Source: Luzula sylvatica (lineage: Eukaryota > Streptophyta > Magnoliopsida > Poales > Juncaceae). Taken from it: a stretch of DNA of 64,000 nucleotides. The position numbers were made by a program, and so were the translations under genes. This document shows positions 13,371-26,145 of this stretch, piece by piece (within the stretch, counting starts at the first letter, position 1; the number at the start of each line of letters is the position of its first letter). The stretch covers positions 5,404,001-5,468,000 of the forward strand of contig OX326958.1 of NCBI GenBank assembly GCA_946800325.1. The letters run 5' to 3'. The notes below the pieces were generated by a model. The model ran no database searches. It saw only the letters and a program-made list of their open reading frames with translations, and was not told the DNA's origin.

Positions 13371-15222
13371 TTTTATTTGAAAGGAGAGGTTACCAAAACG
13401 TATGGTACGTAACCAATACACATGCAGCACTAATCCAACATTAGTTTCAAACTAACGATAGTATAATAATAATAACGTTATTCTTTGGTGTATTGGATCC
13501 AATGATTTCGTGTGTAGACTATAAAATTATTCATGTGTAATCTCGTAAACTATGTCAAAGTATCCTTACCAAATCATCAAAGTATCTTGAAAATTATAAT
13601 AATAATTGAATGTTCATAATGACAAAAGAGGCATGCATGTCGGAAAAATTATATAATACTGCTTCTTGTTGAGGGAAGTTTTGCCATTTTGGGTTGTGTT
13701 CGTTTCAAAAAAACTGGGCTTCTGTTTTACTTTGAATAAAGCCCGTAGAAAAAAAAATATATTCCTGGGCGATCATTATTGGCCGACTAATCGTAAGTCG
13801 ATGGTTCGCCGTCAATCCGGTCGAGCGGCCGGCCGTCAAACCGGTTTTTATAAATTTTTATGTCTGGGCCGAAATTTTGTTCGAATTAAAAATTTCACAT
13901 TTTTATAAAAAAATTTTTTACCTTTCGTTTATTTGCTCCTCTATTTATTTTGGTGAAAACAAAATCAAAGGGACATGGCTATCATTGTTTCCATTTCTCC
14001 TTTCTCTCTCTTTGATAATCATTGTTTCTCCATTTCTCCATTTTGTAAAGATACACTTTTTGCATTGCATTTTTTACATTCTATTTTTACAAATTAAAAT
14101 TATGAAAAATTGTATGTATGAATTAGGTTAATATTGATATCAAAATAAAGAGAAAATTAAAACGAATATATTTGATGAATTTTTAAAATGAAAATTCTAA
14201 AAATAATACTAATATGTGTTGTATGTTTATAATATCACATATTACGTTATTATTATTACATATATAAATTTTTCATCTTCCATTGCATTCACATTTGATC
14301 ATGTAATCTTATGTGAAATGGTAAACAATTGAATAAACTTAGTTTAATATAAACCTAACCAATAATAATAGTCCACATCATTAATATATGATGATGGGGA
14401 TTTCTAAGAATCCTTAAAACATAGTGTAAAATAAGGAACACTTAAATGACTACAAAGAAAAAATATTTATAAAAAATCAATGGTTTAAATTTTACCACAT
14501 ATCATAATTTAATGGCTAAAAAAAATGATTAAAAAGTGAAGATGTGGCACAAGAAAATTGCACAAAGTTGGCTCCAAAATAAGGGTGGTGGTAAATTATC
14601 GAGAGTTATTAAAAAATTATGATTTGTAATTTTTTTAATTAATTTGTGTATTAAATATGTAATTGAGTAAAATCCGTTGAGATCCGTCGAGATTACCGAT
14701 TAATTTTAATTAATCATTTCTGGAACTTGATGGTCCTCTGTCAACTAGCGAACACCGAGTTATTTTTGTAACATTGCCGTACTATACTTAAATATATATT
14801 TTCTGTTCTACGAAATAAAATTAATCAATGTGCAATAGCACTGGAATGCGTTAACAACTCGATTAGATTTTTAAAATGATGTATCATAACACTCATTTTT
14901 TGTGAAGATATTTTTCTTTAAATGAACAATACATATTTCGTATTTAACCTAAATTTAATTGATAATTAGATTTAAACCTTATCATAAATACTCATTAATT
15001 TATAATTACATAAAATATCTCTGAAAAATAATACATCATAAGAAAAATAATGTACGAAGTATCAAGTTTGCAACATATGAACATGCTAAAGACCATGTAT
15101 TGGTTCAATCACAATACAATGATATATATCATTAGTGTTTCTCATGTCAAGTAATCTGGTTTGTCTTTGAACAAGTGCATCATAGATTCACGAATGCGGA
15201 TTCTTTTGCCTTAATATGGCCA
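13371..15222. other. intergenic DNA, no gene seen
   Basis: A GC-richer patch near 13750-13850 (AGTCGATGGTTCGCCGTC) stands out from the AT-rich background. It shows no recognisable protein or transposon end. Confidence 0.4.
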
Positions 15223-15224
15223 GT

Positions 15225-15310
15225 GACGGATCTAGTCGCGTATCAATAATCTAGGAGGGCTATTATGAAAAATTTCGAAAATGATTTGAGGGGGCCGTTG
15301 TATAAAATAT
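15225..15310. mobile_element. orphan hAT-like end
   Basis: CAGTGACGGATCTAG at 15225 resembles the CAGGGGCGGA ends of the 5466-5750 family, followed by a G-rich block (GAGGGGGCC). No matching opposite end was found, so only a remnant is claimed. Confidence 0.35.
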
Positions 15311-15713
15311 TTCTAATTTTATTATACCATACAACAATATAATTATATGTATACTAACGCTGAAAATTCTTATAGGGTCGTATTCGTCCAAATTAGTCAA
15401 GTCTAATTTCATGATCAGAAAGGGAATTGATCAACTCTAACATATGGATGCATTGTAATTAACATATTTATTCCATAAACAAAAGAATGAAGTTGCGTGT
15501 AGTTATTTAACTAAAATATTATCATTTAATTTAATGTGGGTAGTCTTGATATCTTTCTAGATGCTCCTCATAATTTCACAAACCTCGAAGATTTAGTTAC
15601 CAACATTAAATTAATCTATAAGATCGATCAAAGAGTTTCGTTGAGTTGGACAAGAAATACTCTCAAAAGTTCTATACATTTTGTGTTAAAAATGAATGTA
15701 AACAGGGTTCGGG

Positions 15714-15880
15714 TTTTGTCCGGCGGGCATTGAACAAAATCGTGTCCACACACTTCGTAAACCGTCCGATCTCATCATGATAAAGATTTGTTTGATTGAA
15801 TTTAACCTTTCCGTTAACTTTCTTTCAATATTCTGTGTGTCAAAAATAGGAACTTTTCCATTCTTCCGATTTCAACCTGA
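15714..15880 (+). repeat. dispersed ~170-bp repeat, copy 1
   Basis: Shares with copies near 17080 and 17690 an ordered set of blocks: GTCC..GGGCATT/GCCCATCGGAC, AAAATCGTGTCC, CCGTCCGATCTCATCATGAT, GTTTGATTGAATTTAAC and GTCAAAAATAGGAA. It is followed by (CT)n at 15920-15962. It may be a SINE or MITE family; no TIRs or tRNA-like box are certain. Confidence 0.6.
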
Positions 15881-15917
15881 AAAAAACATAGAAATTTATA
15901 TTCAAGATATGATGGAT

Positions 15918-15968
<51 letters not shown>

Positions 15969-16989
15969 TGGTCCTCTTCAAACCTCTGCAAATTTCACTA
16001 GCAATGATATCGGAAATCGGCCTCTTCAAATTGCCCTCTTCAAATCTTCAAGACTTTTTTCTTATTTGTATTTTATTGTTTATGAGACTTTGATTTAGAT
16101 AAATATTTTAATAACTTAATAATTTTGTTGGAGTAATTTACTTGTATGTACTGGTGACGGAGTAGCATGCATCAATAAGAGATTTTGAAAGAAAAAAATA
16201 ATGGTTGCTGTAGTAGTAGGACACAAATATACAAATTAATGAAAGAGTACGAAAAATTTGATCCTTGTCTCAGGTTACACTCAAGTAACAAAAGAAATTG
16301 AAATGAAATTGGTTACACACAAATAACAAAAGAAATCGAAATGAAATTGATTACACTCAAGTAATTTGTTATACAAAAAAAATTAAAATTCGTATACAAT
16401 GAAGTTGATTACACTAAAAAAAAATTATTGAAAAAGAAATTGATTTTTGAAGCTCTTATACACTATTACTCAAACTCCTTAACTTTCTGATTTTGTTTTT
16501 ATATGAAGTTTTTTTCTTCTTCTTGTCTTGATTTACGTATTGCATTGACAAACTGTAATTCCCATCCAGCTCTAACATGTCCTATTGCTCCCCAATCATT
16601 CTAATAAGTCCCGACTCATCAAAAAACAGTTCTCAGTCCTCAAAAATCACAAAACAATTATCCTAAATCCGAAACATGCATGAATGAGAGATGATACCAA
16701 CATGAGAAAGAAAATGAAGGGAATCGTTCAATCTAGAGAGATGGCGCTCGATCCAGACAACACCAACTCGGATCGACTCGGGAGAGGGGCACCTCCACAG
16801 ATTCGTCGACTTTTTTGAGTTTCGTCACAAGAGGAGAGATAAGGTCGTACACGAGCGAGAGAGTCAGTAAGAGAAGCTGGGGAGCTTCTTTAGCTTGATA
16901 TTCTTGCTTGTGCGAGTTTATCAAAGAGAGAATATGTAAAAAAAAAAACGAAAATAGACATTAATATGGAAAATTAATGGAGAAAGAAA

Positions 16990-17172
16990 TTCTTCTATCT
17001 CTCACGAGAGGGATAAGACATGATTTGCTTTTCATTTTTGACAAACGGAGAGAAACAGACGGGATGTTAAATTGAATCTCATCATGGTGAACCGAGATGA
17101 TATCGGACGGCTCAGGAAATGCTTGAACATGATATGGTCCGATGGGCATTGGATAAGACCCGGACCCATGTA
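16990..17172 (-). repeat. dispersed ~170-bp repeat, copy 2 (inverted)
   Basis: On the minus strand it contains AATGCCCATCGGACCATATC, GAGCCGTCCGATATCATC, CACCATGATGAGATTCAATT and TTTGTCAAAAATGAAAAG, in the same order as copies 1 and 3. Confidence 0.6.
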
Positions 17173-17689
17173 AACAAGACTCACCGGTTGTCTCATCACC
17201 ATCCGGTTTTCCCAACAGATGGATGCTTGAAGATGCCATATATGATAAAAGATATGAATTTGGAGGAGGAATGTATATTGCTCAAGAATTTTTTTGTAGG
17301 GATATAAAAAAGGATTATTAAGACAATTGCATAGATAGAAATGAAGATTGAGAAAAAATATTGGAGCAAATACTTCTGGTGCATGAAAGGGAGATCGATT
17401 AATAAATGCGGAGCCGAAAATAAATTATCATATTAAAAAGAGTTCTAGTTTTTTATAATTTTCATTTGACTCGATCAAATATAACATTATGAACTTGTTC
17501 AACTTGTCTTGTATATTTTAAGTGTCATGATCTGAACTCGATCAAATGTCATCTTTCAGTCGGTATCAAATATAATACAAAATTAATTTGAAGTGAATTT
17601 TTTAATTTTACCAAATCAAAGTCAATAGTATCAAACTCAAATTTAATTTCGGAAAGTTCTATTTTGCCCCAAATTTCACGGGTAGGGAG

Positions 17690-17860
17690 TATGTCCGATG
17701 CCCATCGGACAAAATCTCGTCCGTGCGCATTTTGGGCCATTCGATCTATCATATGATAGAGATCAGTTTAATTTAAATTTAACCCTGATTAGTTACCGTC
17801 TAATACAAAATAGGAAGGTCCTCTCTATTTTGAGCCACTCGATCTATCATGTGTTAATTA
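17690..17860 (+). repeat. dispersed ~170-bp repeat, copy 3
   Basis: Contains GTCCGATGCCCATCGGACAA, CGTCCGTGCGCATTTTGG, CATTCGATCTATCATATGAT and TTTAATTTAAATTTAACC in the family order. The GTCCGATGCCCATCGGAC core is itself a palindrome. Confidence 0.6.
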
Positions 17861-20240
17861 ATAGTTTAATGATATTTTATTTTTTTGAATATTTTAAATA
17901 TGTTATTTTAATATTTCTGTTCATCTTATTATTAAATTATGTTAGTTTTTGAGAGAAAAAATATGAAAGTTAATGTATAACATATTAAATTATATAAATA
18001 TAACATGTAATAATTGTTAATTCTAAATTATTATACGCTACAAAAAATTCAATATTTTTTTTAAATTACTACATATGTAAATTTAGGGGCGTTTTACAAT
18101 ATTTAAAAAAATTGTATTTTTTTTTTTGAAAATTTTACATATTTAATTGAGACAAAAATTATGAATGAGCTTGCTCCACAATGTACCAAAGATCATGTAA
18201 TTTTTACTTTAGTTGGTTTATATGAACCATGAACCATGTTTAAATGAATAATCAACTAATTTAGATCTTTTGATCAAGATCTAATGACCCATATTAACTT
18301 GATGATGTGGGCTTCTATGAAGAGCAAGAATTTTCTTAGAATTATAAATAAGATATAATAAGAAGAGTATCATAAATTCTACAAGTGCATACTTAATTGC
18401 TATTAATTTTATTTTTTTAAATGTTACATTTTTATTTAGAAAATCTCGTTTCTAGTTTAAAAGGGGAAGAAGCAGCTCAAAAAACAAAAACAAAATTCCG
18501 GGTACCTATTATGACAGTGAGAAAATTTCATGCATATCTTCACTTATATTTATTCCTTCTAGATACAATTTGTACAATATTTATCCAATTAAAAGTTACA
18601 AAATATCAAATATATCCAATTTGTCAAGCTGCTGTTATGTTAAAATCTAATTAAATCACCAAATATTAATTTAAGTGACCATATCATCCATATTATCTTT
18701 TTGTTGAATCAAGCGTAAAGAAATGAAGCGTGCTTGTGTACCTTGGTATTTTTATTGAACGGAAAATAGCACAAAAGTTTTTATTACAAAGTTAGTTTAG
18801 AAAAGTAAACCGAAGAAATCGAGACATGTATTGTGCTTTTTCATTGAGCCTAAATTTTCGAAATGATCCATAATTGGTGCAAACTTTTAGCTCTTTGGGT
18901 TACCAAGCACGTCATAGATGCTTTCGTTAGGAAAACTCTAGCATTACGTTCTAGCCATAATGTCTATAATGTAGCTGCCCATAGTCGCGGTATTTCCCTT
19001 TCAGTTGTCCGTTGTGGCAAAGATTTGTTGTTTCTTCTTCTTCGAAGCATAAATGACATATCGTTGAGTGAGGCTATTCTTTTTTCATTAAGTTTTCTTG
19101 GATAAGAATTTTGTAATTGATATCCAACCATACGAATAATCGAATTTTTGGATGAATTTTGATTCTAAAAATTTGTGTTGGTCATAGAGTGACTATTCAT
19201 GTGTGTTTGATGAATTTGTATGTATTTTTTGTTTTGTATTTGGTTAAATTGTTGTTGTTTGTATCAGTTGTTATATTGATTCTTGTTTCAATTCGAATAG
19301 CAATAGCAATTTAATTAGCAAACTTTTGTTTTGAACTTCGATATCTTTGATTCCCATACCATCATGTGATTTGGGGGCTCAAATGTTTCCCCAGTTAGCC
19401 ATACCATCACGAGTTTGAATATTTCTGTTAGGTGTCACTTTGGCAAGAGTATATTGGATTAAAGATATTTTTTTTTAAACAAACAAGCTCTCACGCAATA
19501 ACAAAAATCAACAAAAAAAGAATTTCAATAGAAAATCAAACAAAATTACAAAACTCTCTTCCAAATATTTATCTTACTTGTATATTTTGGATTTATTTAC
19601 TGTTTGCATGAAATGTTAGGAGAATACACAGAGCAATCTAGGAAATATTTTAAATTGGAAAATAAGATTTTTTATACGTGTAGATATTTTGTTGTCAAGG
19701 TAGGAAGACTTTTATATCTTTTGAATTGGTGTAAGTGTAATAACTACTGATCAGTATGAAATTCGGGAAAAAATATTTGTTCGATGAGGAAAAATAAGAA
19801 AGGAATTTAATTTGATGAGAATATTTTGGACAATATTGAATTGCAATTTGAGGAGATTAAATAGCAAGAAATTATGATAATGAAATAGAGATTATCATTT
19901 ATGTATTAAAACTAGAAATAGATCTTTAAATAAATTAAGAATGTAAATATGGGATAATATTAAAAAAAATTTAACCAATACCAAATATCTAATACAGTAT
20001 TTTAATAAAGTATGATATAGAGGGCCTTGTATTTTTTTGGGTTCTACCCGTACCATTCCATTTGTTTATTTTAATTTTGATTTTAAACAATAAAAAGTTA
20101 GTTTGGAACCTTTTTTGTAAGCGAGGGATAGGCCCTAAATTAGAAGGCCCCCAAATTTAAAAAGTATATATGTATTTTAGAAGAAAATCCAAATTTTTAT
20201 CCTTGCCTAAATTTGAAGAGAGGAGTACTAAGAGAATGGC
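17861..20240. other. intergenic DNA, no gene seen
   Basis: AT-rich with scattered short frames. The 80-codon frame at 18863-19105 has a vague resemblance to the tail of a retroelement RNase H domain, but nothing around it supports that. Confidence 0.4.
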
Positions 20241-20277
20241 ATTGTGTTTGTAAACATGAATGGAGTGCCAATTTTGG

Positions 20278-20522
20278 GAGTAAGGTTTTCCTGTGGCCCG
20301 AACAGTGAAACCACTTGTGAAACCGCCTACGTGGCTTCGTTTTATTGGTCAATACAATGTATTTTTGCATATAAGCCCCTACTTTTTCGGAAGCCTCCGT
20401 CTGTTAATTTATATAAAGTAGGGGTTTATGTGCAAAAATACATTGTATTGACCAATAAAACGAAACCACGTAGGCGGTTTCACAAGTGGTTTCACTGTTC
20501 GGGCCACAGGAAAACCTTACTC
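20278..20522. mobile_element. 245-bp Mutator-type MITE
   Basis: Almost perfect inverted repeat with arms of ~115 bp, starting GAGTAAGGTTTTCCTGTGGC, separated by a short spacer. A perfect 9-bp duplication CAATTTTGG flanks it (20269-20277 and 20523-20531). A 9-bp TSD is diagnostic of the Mutator superfamily. The arms are nearly identical, so the insertion is young. Confidence 0.85.
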
Positions 20523-20867
20523 CAATTTTGGAGTGATCAATCTTGTACTTGGACCAAAAAGGTCCATCCCAACTTATCGAATCAACTACCACCTGTTCAA
20601 GGAAATTAAAAAAATTAACAATAAGGCCCAAACAAATACTAAACTTTTCTATAATCCCTCGAAATTGCTGAAAATTGCAAAAACAAACCCAAGAAAACAT
20701 TGATTTTTGCAAAAACAAAAAAAAAATTGGGCAGAAAAATCAAAGTAAGAATACGCACCTTAAGAAGATTGAAGACAATTTGCAAAAAATCCCTCGAAAA
20801 TATCAAAAACACCATGTAATAGATGTCCAAAATAAATATATATATATATAAAGAAAATAAAAATAAC

Positions 20868-21400
20868 CTGTGCTTATTTGATTTGGTCTCGGTTCAGAAG
20901 TAGATACTGGTAGAAGGCACTTTCGAACAAATTTAATATCTTATATCACAACCTATTAAAATAAAAAAATTCTAATTAAATTCGTATTTATACAATGATA
21001 TAGTTTTTAAATAAATTCAACCTTGAAGTAAATTTGACGCTCTCATCTTCGGATGTAACAATATCTGAGACCAATTTTTTCGATACGAAAATCCTCTGAC
21101 CCGCCTCGACATGCTGGTACGCAATATAAGCAATTTCTTTCCAAAATGTGAGATTCACCCTTACAGAAACAAAGAGAAAGATACAAAATTGTAAATCAAC
21201 AGTTCAAATTTTGAAAAATAAAAGGAGAAAAGAATCTACGAGGTGGTATCAATAGGACTTTTCAAAACACCCAATTTGGTCCAAGCAACGGCTTTATCGC
21301 TACTCAGTGGCTTCATCTGTATCGGTTATCCCACGGTACCAATCAACCGTGAGTTCGTCAAATCCTTGCTCCATTTGATAAATTTTTTTCTTATGAAAAA
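20868..21400 (-). pseudogene. OSB-like organellar ssDNA-binding protein, broken copy
   Basis: Three exon-like blocks read on the minus strand with good splice signals: ~21392-21240 (NSRLIGTVG, stop, PIQMKPLSSDKAVAWTKLG), 21159-21022 (VNLTFWKEIAYIAYQHVEAG, then RIFVSKKLVSDIVTSEDE) and 20952-20868 (VVI, stop, DIKFVRK). The order and wording match the OB-fold region of plant OSB proteins, which bind single-stranded DNA in mitochondria and plastids. Two in-frame TAA codons and a 1-base frameshift (after SEDE, restoring RQIYFK) break it. No C-terminal PDF motif (WW-containing) was found. GC-richer sequence at 21430-21886 with a splice donor at 21432 may be its first exon and leader. Confidence 0.75.
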
Positions 21401-21429
21401 TACAACTAACATGGGATCGATCTGTCGAT

Positions 21430-21900
21430 GTACCTGGATTTATCAGAAGAAGCCAATTCATGTTCTACTTGTCTGTTGTATGCTTTCGCAGACAGATTCG
21501 AAAGACAACCACATAAGAAGACAAATAGAGCATCGTGCAGACTCCCCGATCCATCCGAAGAGGTAATTTCTAGTTTCTACTTCTCTCTTCGCCAGAGAAA
21601 AATAACGGAACCGGCTCTTTTGTCGCCTGCTCTTCGTCGTGCAAATTCCACTTCTCTTCGCAAAGAACGGAATTGCCTTTTCGTCACCCGATTTTACTCG
21701 CCTGAGCAGAACAACCGAACAATAGCCTCCTCTTCCTTCTTTTTCGCGCATCGCGTGAAAGCTAGGATTTTCTTTGGAATGGGGTATATGCTGGGCGAGC
21801 GAGCGACCGGCGGCACGACATCGGACGAGCGAGAAAGAACGAAATCCAACGACGAAGAAACGAAGAGCGCGGAAGAAGGAGAGCACGACCCAATGTTTAA
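21430..21900 (-). other. putative first exon/leader of the OSB-like pseudogene
   Basis: Base composition rises here compared with the surroundings, and a donor (TCCAG/GTACAT) occurs at 21432 in the orientation of the OSB remnant. A 142-codon minus-strand frame (21458-21886) is rich in Arg and Ser, compatible with a transit peptide or with chance. The link to OSB is inferred from position. Confidence 0.35.
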
Positions 21901-22554
21901 GATTATATATATCTAAAAGGTATTTTTTGTTTCCCTCTTAATTTTATGATTTTTTCATTTTGATGCTAAGATACACTAATAAGATGAGACAGATGGATGG
22001 AAACCGCATCAAAAGTGATTGATGAAATGCCATAAAGGAATTTGGTATTTTGGGGCACTGACGAACCCGACGAGGTCAAAATGCTCAGTCTCTTGGTACT
22101 TCTTACACCGGGCTTGCTTTTTCAGCTTCCTAGTCGATAAAATGTTTCGTGTAAGCAAAGATTATAACAAGTATTCGAATGTGTCGATAAAATTATTTCG
22201 TTTGTGGATGTTTGTTTTTGTAAGAATTATAAAGACATTTGTTCTTATATATTTGCAAACGAAACATATGTATAAACATGTTCGATATAATCACAATACA
22301 TTTCACTAAATTAATTACAACACAAATTAAATAAGGGTGATTCTATAGTAGACCCTTTTGTTAAAAGGGTATTTTGGAAATACAAAAATTAACATGTGTT
22401 TGTTTATTTGACCTTTTCATTTCATTAATTATTATGATTCATTTTTATTTCCTTATATGTTCTTTTTTCATTGCTCTCTCTCTCCGCCATTATTTCTTTG
22501 TCCTCTCCATCTAAAATGAGAAAAAATGAGACATTTTCCTTATTTTAATAATGA

Positions 22555-22654
<100 letters not shown>

Positions 22655-23082
22655 ATTCTCCTTCTTTCATGGTAATTGGGGAAGTAATGAAATTCTTGAA
22701 AAACTACATAAACAAATGAAACTTAAAGACATAAACTAATTATAAGTTTCATGTTTATACTGAACATGGCGCAAATTATTTTACTATCTTTTAATTGTTT
22801 TTTTTTCTTCTGTGTAAGAATCATGAAAGAATCCCAAACAATCTCGCGAAGAACAAATAGACATTTAATTGTTTTTTTTTTCTTCTGTGCAAATTGTTTT
22901 TTTTCTACTCGCTGGTGTACCTTTAATTAAAGTGCCCTTAATGTTTTTTTTTGTTGTTTTTTCTTTGCAAAACTCACAAGTCTTTGTAACTACAAACTCT
23001 CTTTATGCTTAATACAAAAATGAACAAGACAATCACCTCCTCTTTCACAAAAAAAGAATCACGAAAGAACAAATAGACATTT

Positions 23083-23634
23083 TGTTGTATTATTTGTTAT
23101 AAATAATATTATAAAATTTTAAAACATAAATTTATTTATTTGATGAAATAATTTGATTATTTCCACAAATATAATTATGACCATAATTAAATTATGAGAT
23201 GATTTTATTCTAGAAAGAATAAAATATTTTAATTAATTACATCGGTTTGTGTATGTATATATGAATTAATAATTGACCTATAATTAATTTCATTTATATC
23301 CCACAATTAAAACCGAAATCCACTATCTCATTTAATCATCAATAACATTAGGCACCTAGAAATTGTACCTTGAATTTACCCCGATTCTGACGTGGCATGC
23401 CATGTTGGCATACATGCTGGCATAGGAGAGAAAAAAGACGGCCCCGATAGTATACCCGTTTGATCTTTTTCTTTTTTGCATCCGTTATCTTTCTCCTCCT
23501 TTCTTCTTCGCTTCTTTTCGACTTCTCATTTTCATGGAGACGAAAATGGAGAATCTCCCTCTCTTCTTCGCCTAATCCCATTGCAGCTCTTGCTCGTTGA
23601 CTTCTCATATTAATGATCGCAGATTCTATTGCTC

Positions 23635-23694
<60 letters not shown>

Positions 23695-26127
23695 GTTAAC
23701 TCTACTTAGTTACTGATGTTTCTTGCTGATTCAATGTTCTGATGTTTTCATTTGTTTGAAAACCCCCTTTCTCGATTTCAAATAGTTTTTCATGTAATTC
23801 TTCCTATTTTTTTTGTCTGTTGTTTGTAAATTTGTATCAGAAGTGTATATAATACAGAGTTATTTTGTCAATTTATATTTTCGGATAAATGAGTGTTATG
23901 AATTGAGTTATTTTGTCAATCTAGTAAATCAATACCATTTTGTTAATTTATTCAATTTATATTTTCAGAATTGGGTTAATTTTATATTTACATATTGGGG
24001 TGTTATGAACTTAGATCGTGATTATGGCCACAATGATAGTTGTGATTAATGTAGAAAAACGGACGCTATAGAAATACATTCGATTCCGATGCGACTCTGG
24101 CGTAATTAAGAGAAGTAAGACGATGGTATATTTATTTTACTTTTTAGGTGTCTCAATTTTTCAATTTTGGACTCAATTTTTTTTTTCTTTTTTTAAGATC
24201 TTGGCTGCTCTACGGAACAAAGGGAATGCATTCAAAATGTAAAATACTTTCAACAATGAAAATGAGGTATTCAAATATTTCTAATTTACCAATTTCCACT
24301 CAGAAATTATTATTATTATTTAATATTAATTAGGGTTCTATTTTTTTTATGTAGAGGTTTAAATAACATTTTGAATTGCTTGAGAAATCGCATATACGAA
24401 AACAAATTACCTACGCAACTTTCCACGAAACAACCTTCAGAGCATGCATTTCAGCACGTACCAAAATCCTAAATACCGAAACATCGAAGGACCAATTTGT
24501 AAAAGCATCCAATCCCATTTGTTGGAGCGCGAGATTCATCTCTTAGGGTTTTGATTGATTTTATTCGCCCTTATTTTGCTGGTGAAAGGATTGTAATTTT
24601 TTTGTGAGTTATTTTTGTATTTTGCGTGAGATTTTTTAATGTCACTGTTATGCAGAAGTGTCTTATTGTATGTTAGTTTAAATTTATGAAAAATAATACT
24701 TTTTTTGTTTGTTGGAAGTTGCTTTACGAGTTGCTTTACGAGTTATTTTATAGTATGCTTGTTGAATTAAGATTTAGGTAAGATTGATTTCGATTTGTGT
24801 ATATTGTAATTTTTTAGGTGAAATATTTAATTTCTTCTAAATATTTTGTCTATTATATCAAAAATCATACTTAAATCGTCTCAAAACAACAAAATATGGC
24901 AAAAATTACGACAATCCAGGAAAAAACCCGCAAAAAATACAATACTCGCCGAAGACCCATGATATCCAGGATGAAGGATGACCCTGTCATCGTCGATAGG
25001 AATAATTCCAACTTCAAATGAACATGAATCGCTATGGGTAATCGTACTGGTATCCATGATAGCCGAAGACCCAGTATACTTCTCTATCGATTTGCACATC
25101 AACTCCATGACCTCTAAATTATATAGCTATAATGAGATGAAATTAAATTATCATGAGATAAATCTCAGCTCCAGATATACATACGCCCAGAACTAAGTAC
25201 TTATAAACCAAAATTGAAATTTTTGACCAGAATTGTTTTGATTGGATTTGTTATTACTCACCGTTTCTTCTATTTTTTGTTGAAATCAGCCGCCGCGGCA
25301 AGGAGGTTTCTTCTACTCGCCGTAATAAGAATAAAAGAAAGAGGGAGAAGGTCGTCTAGGGTTGTGAAATCAGCCGACGCTGCAAGTTTTGCTTCTTGGG
25401 TCGCCATAAGAGGAAAGTCCATCCAGAAGAGGAAGACGATCAGAATGATTGATGTATTAACAAGTGTGTTTTGATTAATGGGTTCGGGTACTATGAGTTA
25501 ACGGGTAGAGTAACTTAAACTATCGGGTCTGTTTATTTTTAATTGATGTTGTGATGTGTCTGCCAGGGTGGCATGCCACGTCAGCTTCGGGATAAATTCA
25601 AGGTACAATTTTTAGGTGCCTAATGTTATTGTTTAATCATTTTAAAACAAAGGAAAGTTACAAAGACACACATACTTTCTCTGGCTTCCAATTTTGATCT
25701 GATAGTAAAAAGACCATCTCTCTCTGACTTCGATGGAAAATATACATATCAGATTGATTAGATAAAAAGATATACCCTCTCTCCTTTCAAATAAAACAAT
25801 GATAGTTATTTCTCTTCAACCGTGAAACTATTCAAAGGATCAACTCGATTAAAAAATTCGGTGTACGGCCTCATTTCTTTTGAAGTGAGGAACATCCATT
25901 CTCGACTGTGCTTACGGAACGGATACGAGATGAGCTCTCGAGGTGTAGAACCTTGGAGATGGAGAAACGAAAATACCCTGCACAAGAGGGCGTTAATCTG
26001 TCTTTAGGGCAGCAGTAGCATGACCGCGCGGCTACACCAGGCTTGTTCTCGATTTATTAATTTATTATCATTATTTAATTAATTATTTAATTGTTTATTT
26101 GGTTATTTTATTAAAATATAACCAACA
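23083..26127 (+). repeat. 5' LTR, split by nested Mutator-like element
   Basis: LTR bases are 23083-23339 and 25641-26127; 25632-25640 is the duplicated target. It contains a 61-codon frame (25822-26007) that is identical in the 3' LTR at protein level, which reflects the youth of the element and not necessarily coding. Possible TATA-like sequence GATATACC is near 25767. Confidence 0.92.
23340..25631. mobile_element. 2292-bp Mutator-like element inside the 5' LTR
   Basis: TIRs of ~70 bp start CAATAACATTAGGCACCTA at both ends. The perfect 9-bp duplication TTTAATCAT (23331-23339, 25632-25640) is the Mutator hallmark, and the 3' LTR supplies the unoccupied site. No transposase frame, so it is non-autonomous. 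Interior holds (CT)n at 23638-23692 and GC-richer patches (23460-23600, 25280-25440) that might be captured host sequence. On the minus strand a frame from 25409 starts MATQEAKLAASADF; I do not recognise it. Confidence 0.93.
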
Positions 26128-26145
26128 ATCTAAAGACAGATTAAC
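26128..26145 (+). promoter_or_regulatory. candidate self-priming primer-binding site
   Basis: The bases after the 5' LTR do not start with TGG and do not look like a tRNA 3'-end complement. Instead CTAAAGACAGATTAAC (26130-26145), two bases past the LTR, is the perfect 16-base reverse complement of GTTAATCTGTCTTTAG at 25992-26007 in the same LTR. Tf1-type elements prime reverse transcription by folding their own RNA in this manner. Function here is inferred. Confidence 0.6.

Noticed and set aside
18863..19105. Possible LINE RNase H tail
   Set aside because: Only a vague resemblance (NVAAHSRG); no reverse transcriptase, poly-A tail or TSD around it.
20244..20718. 100-120-codon frames on both strands
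   Set aside because: They span the inverted repeat of the 20278-20522 MITE, which makes mirror-image frames.
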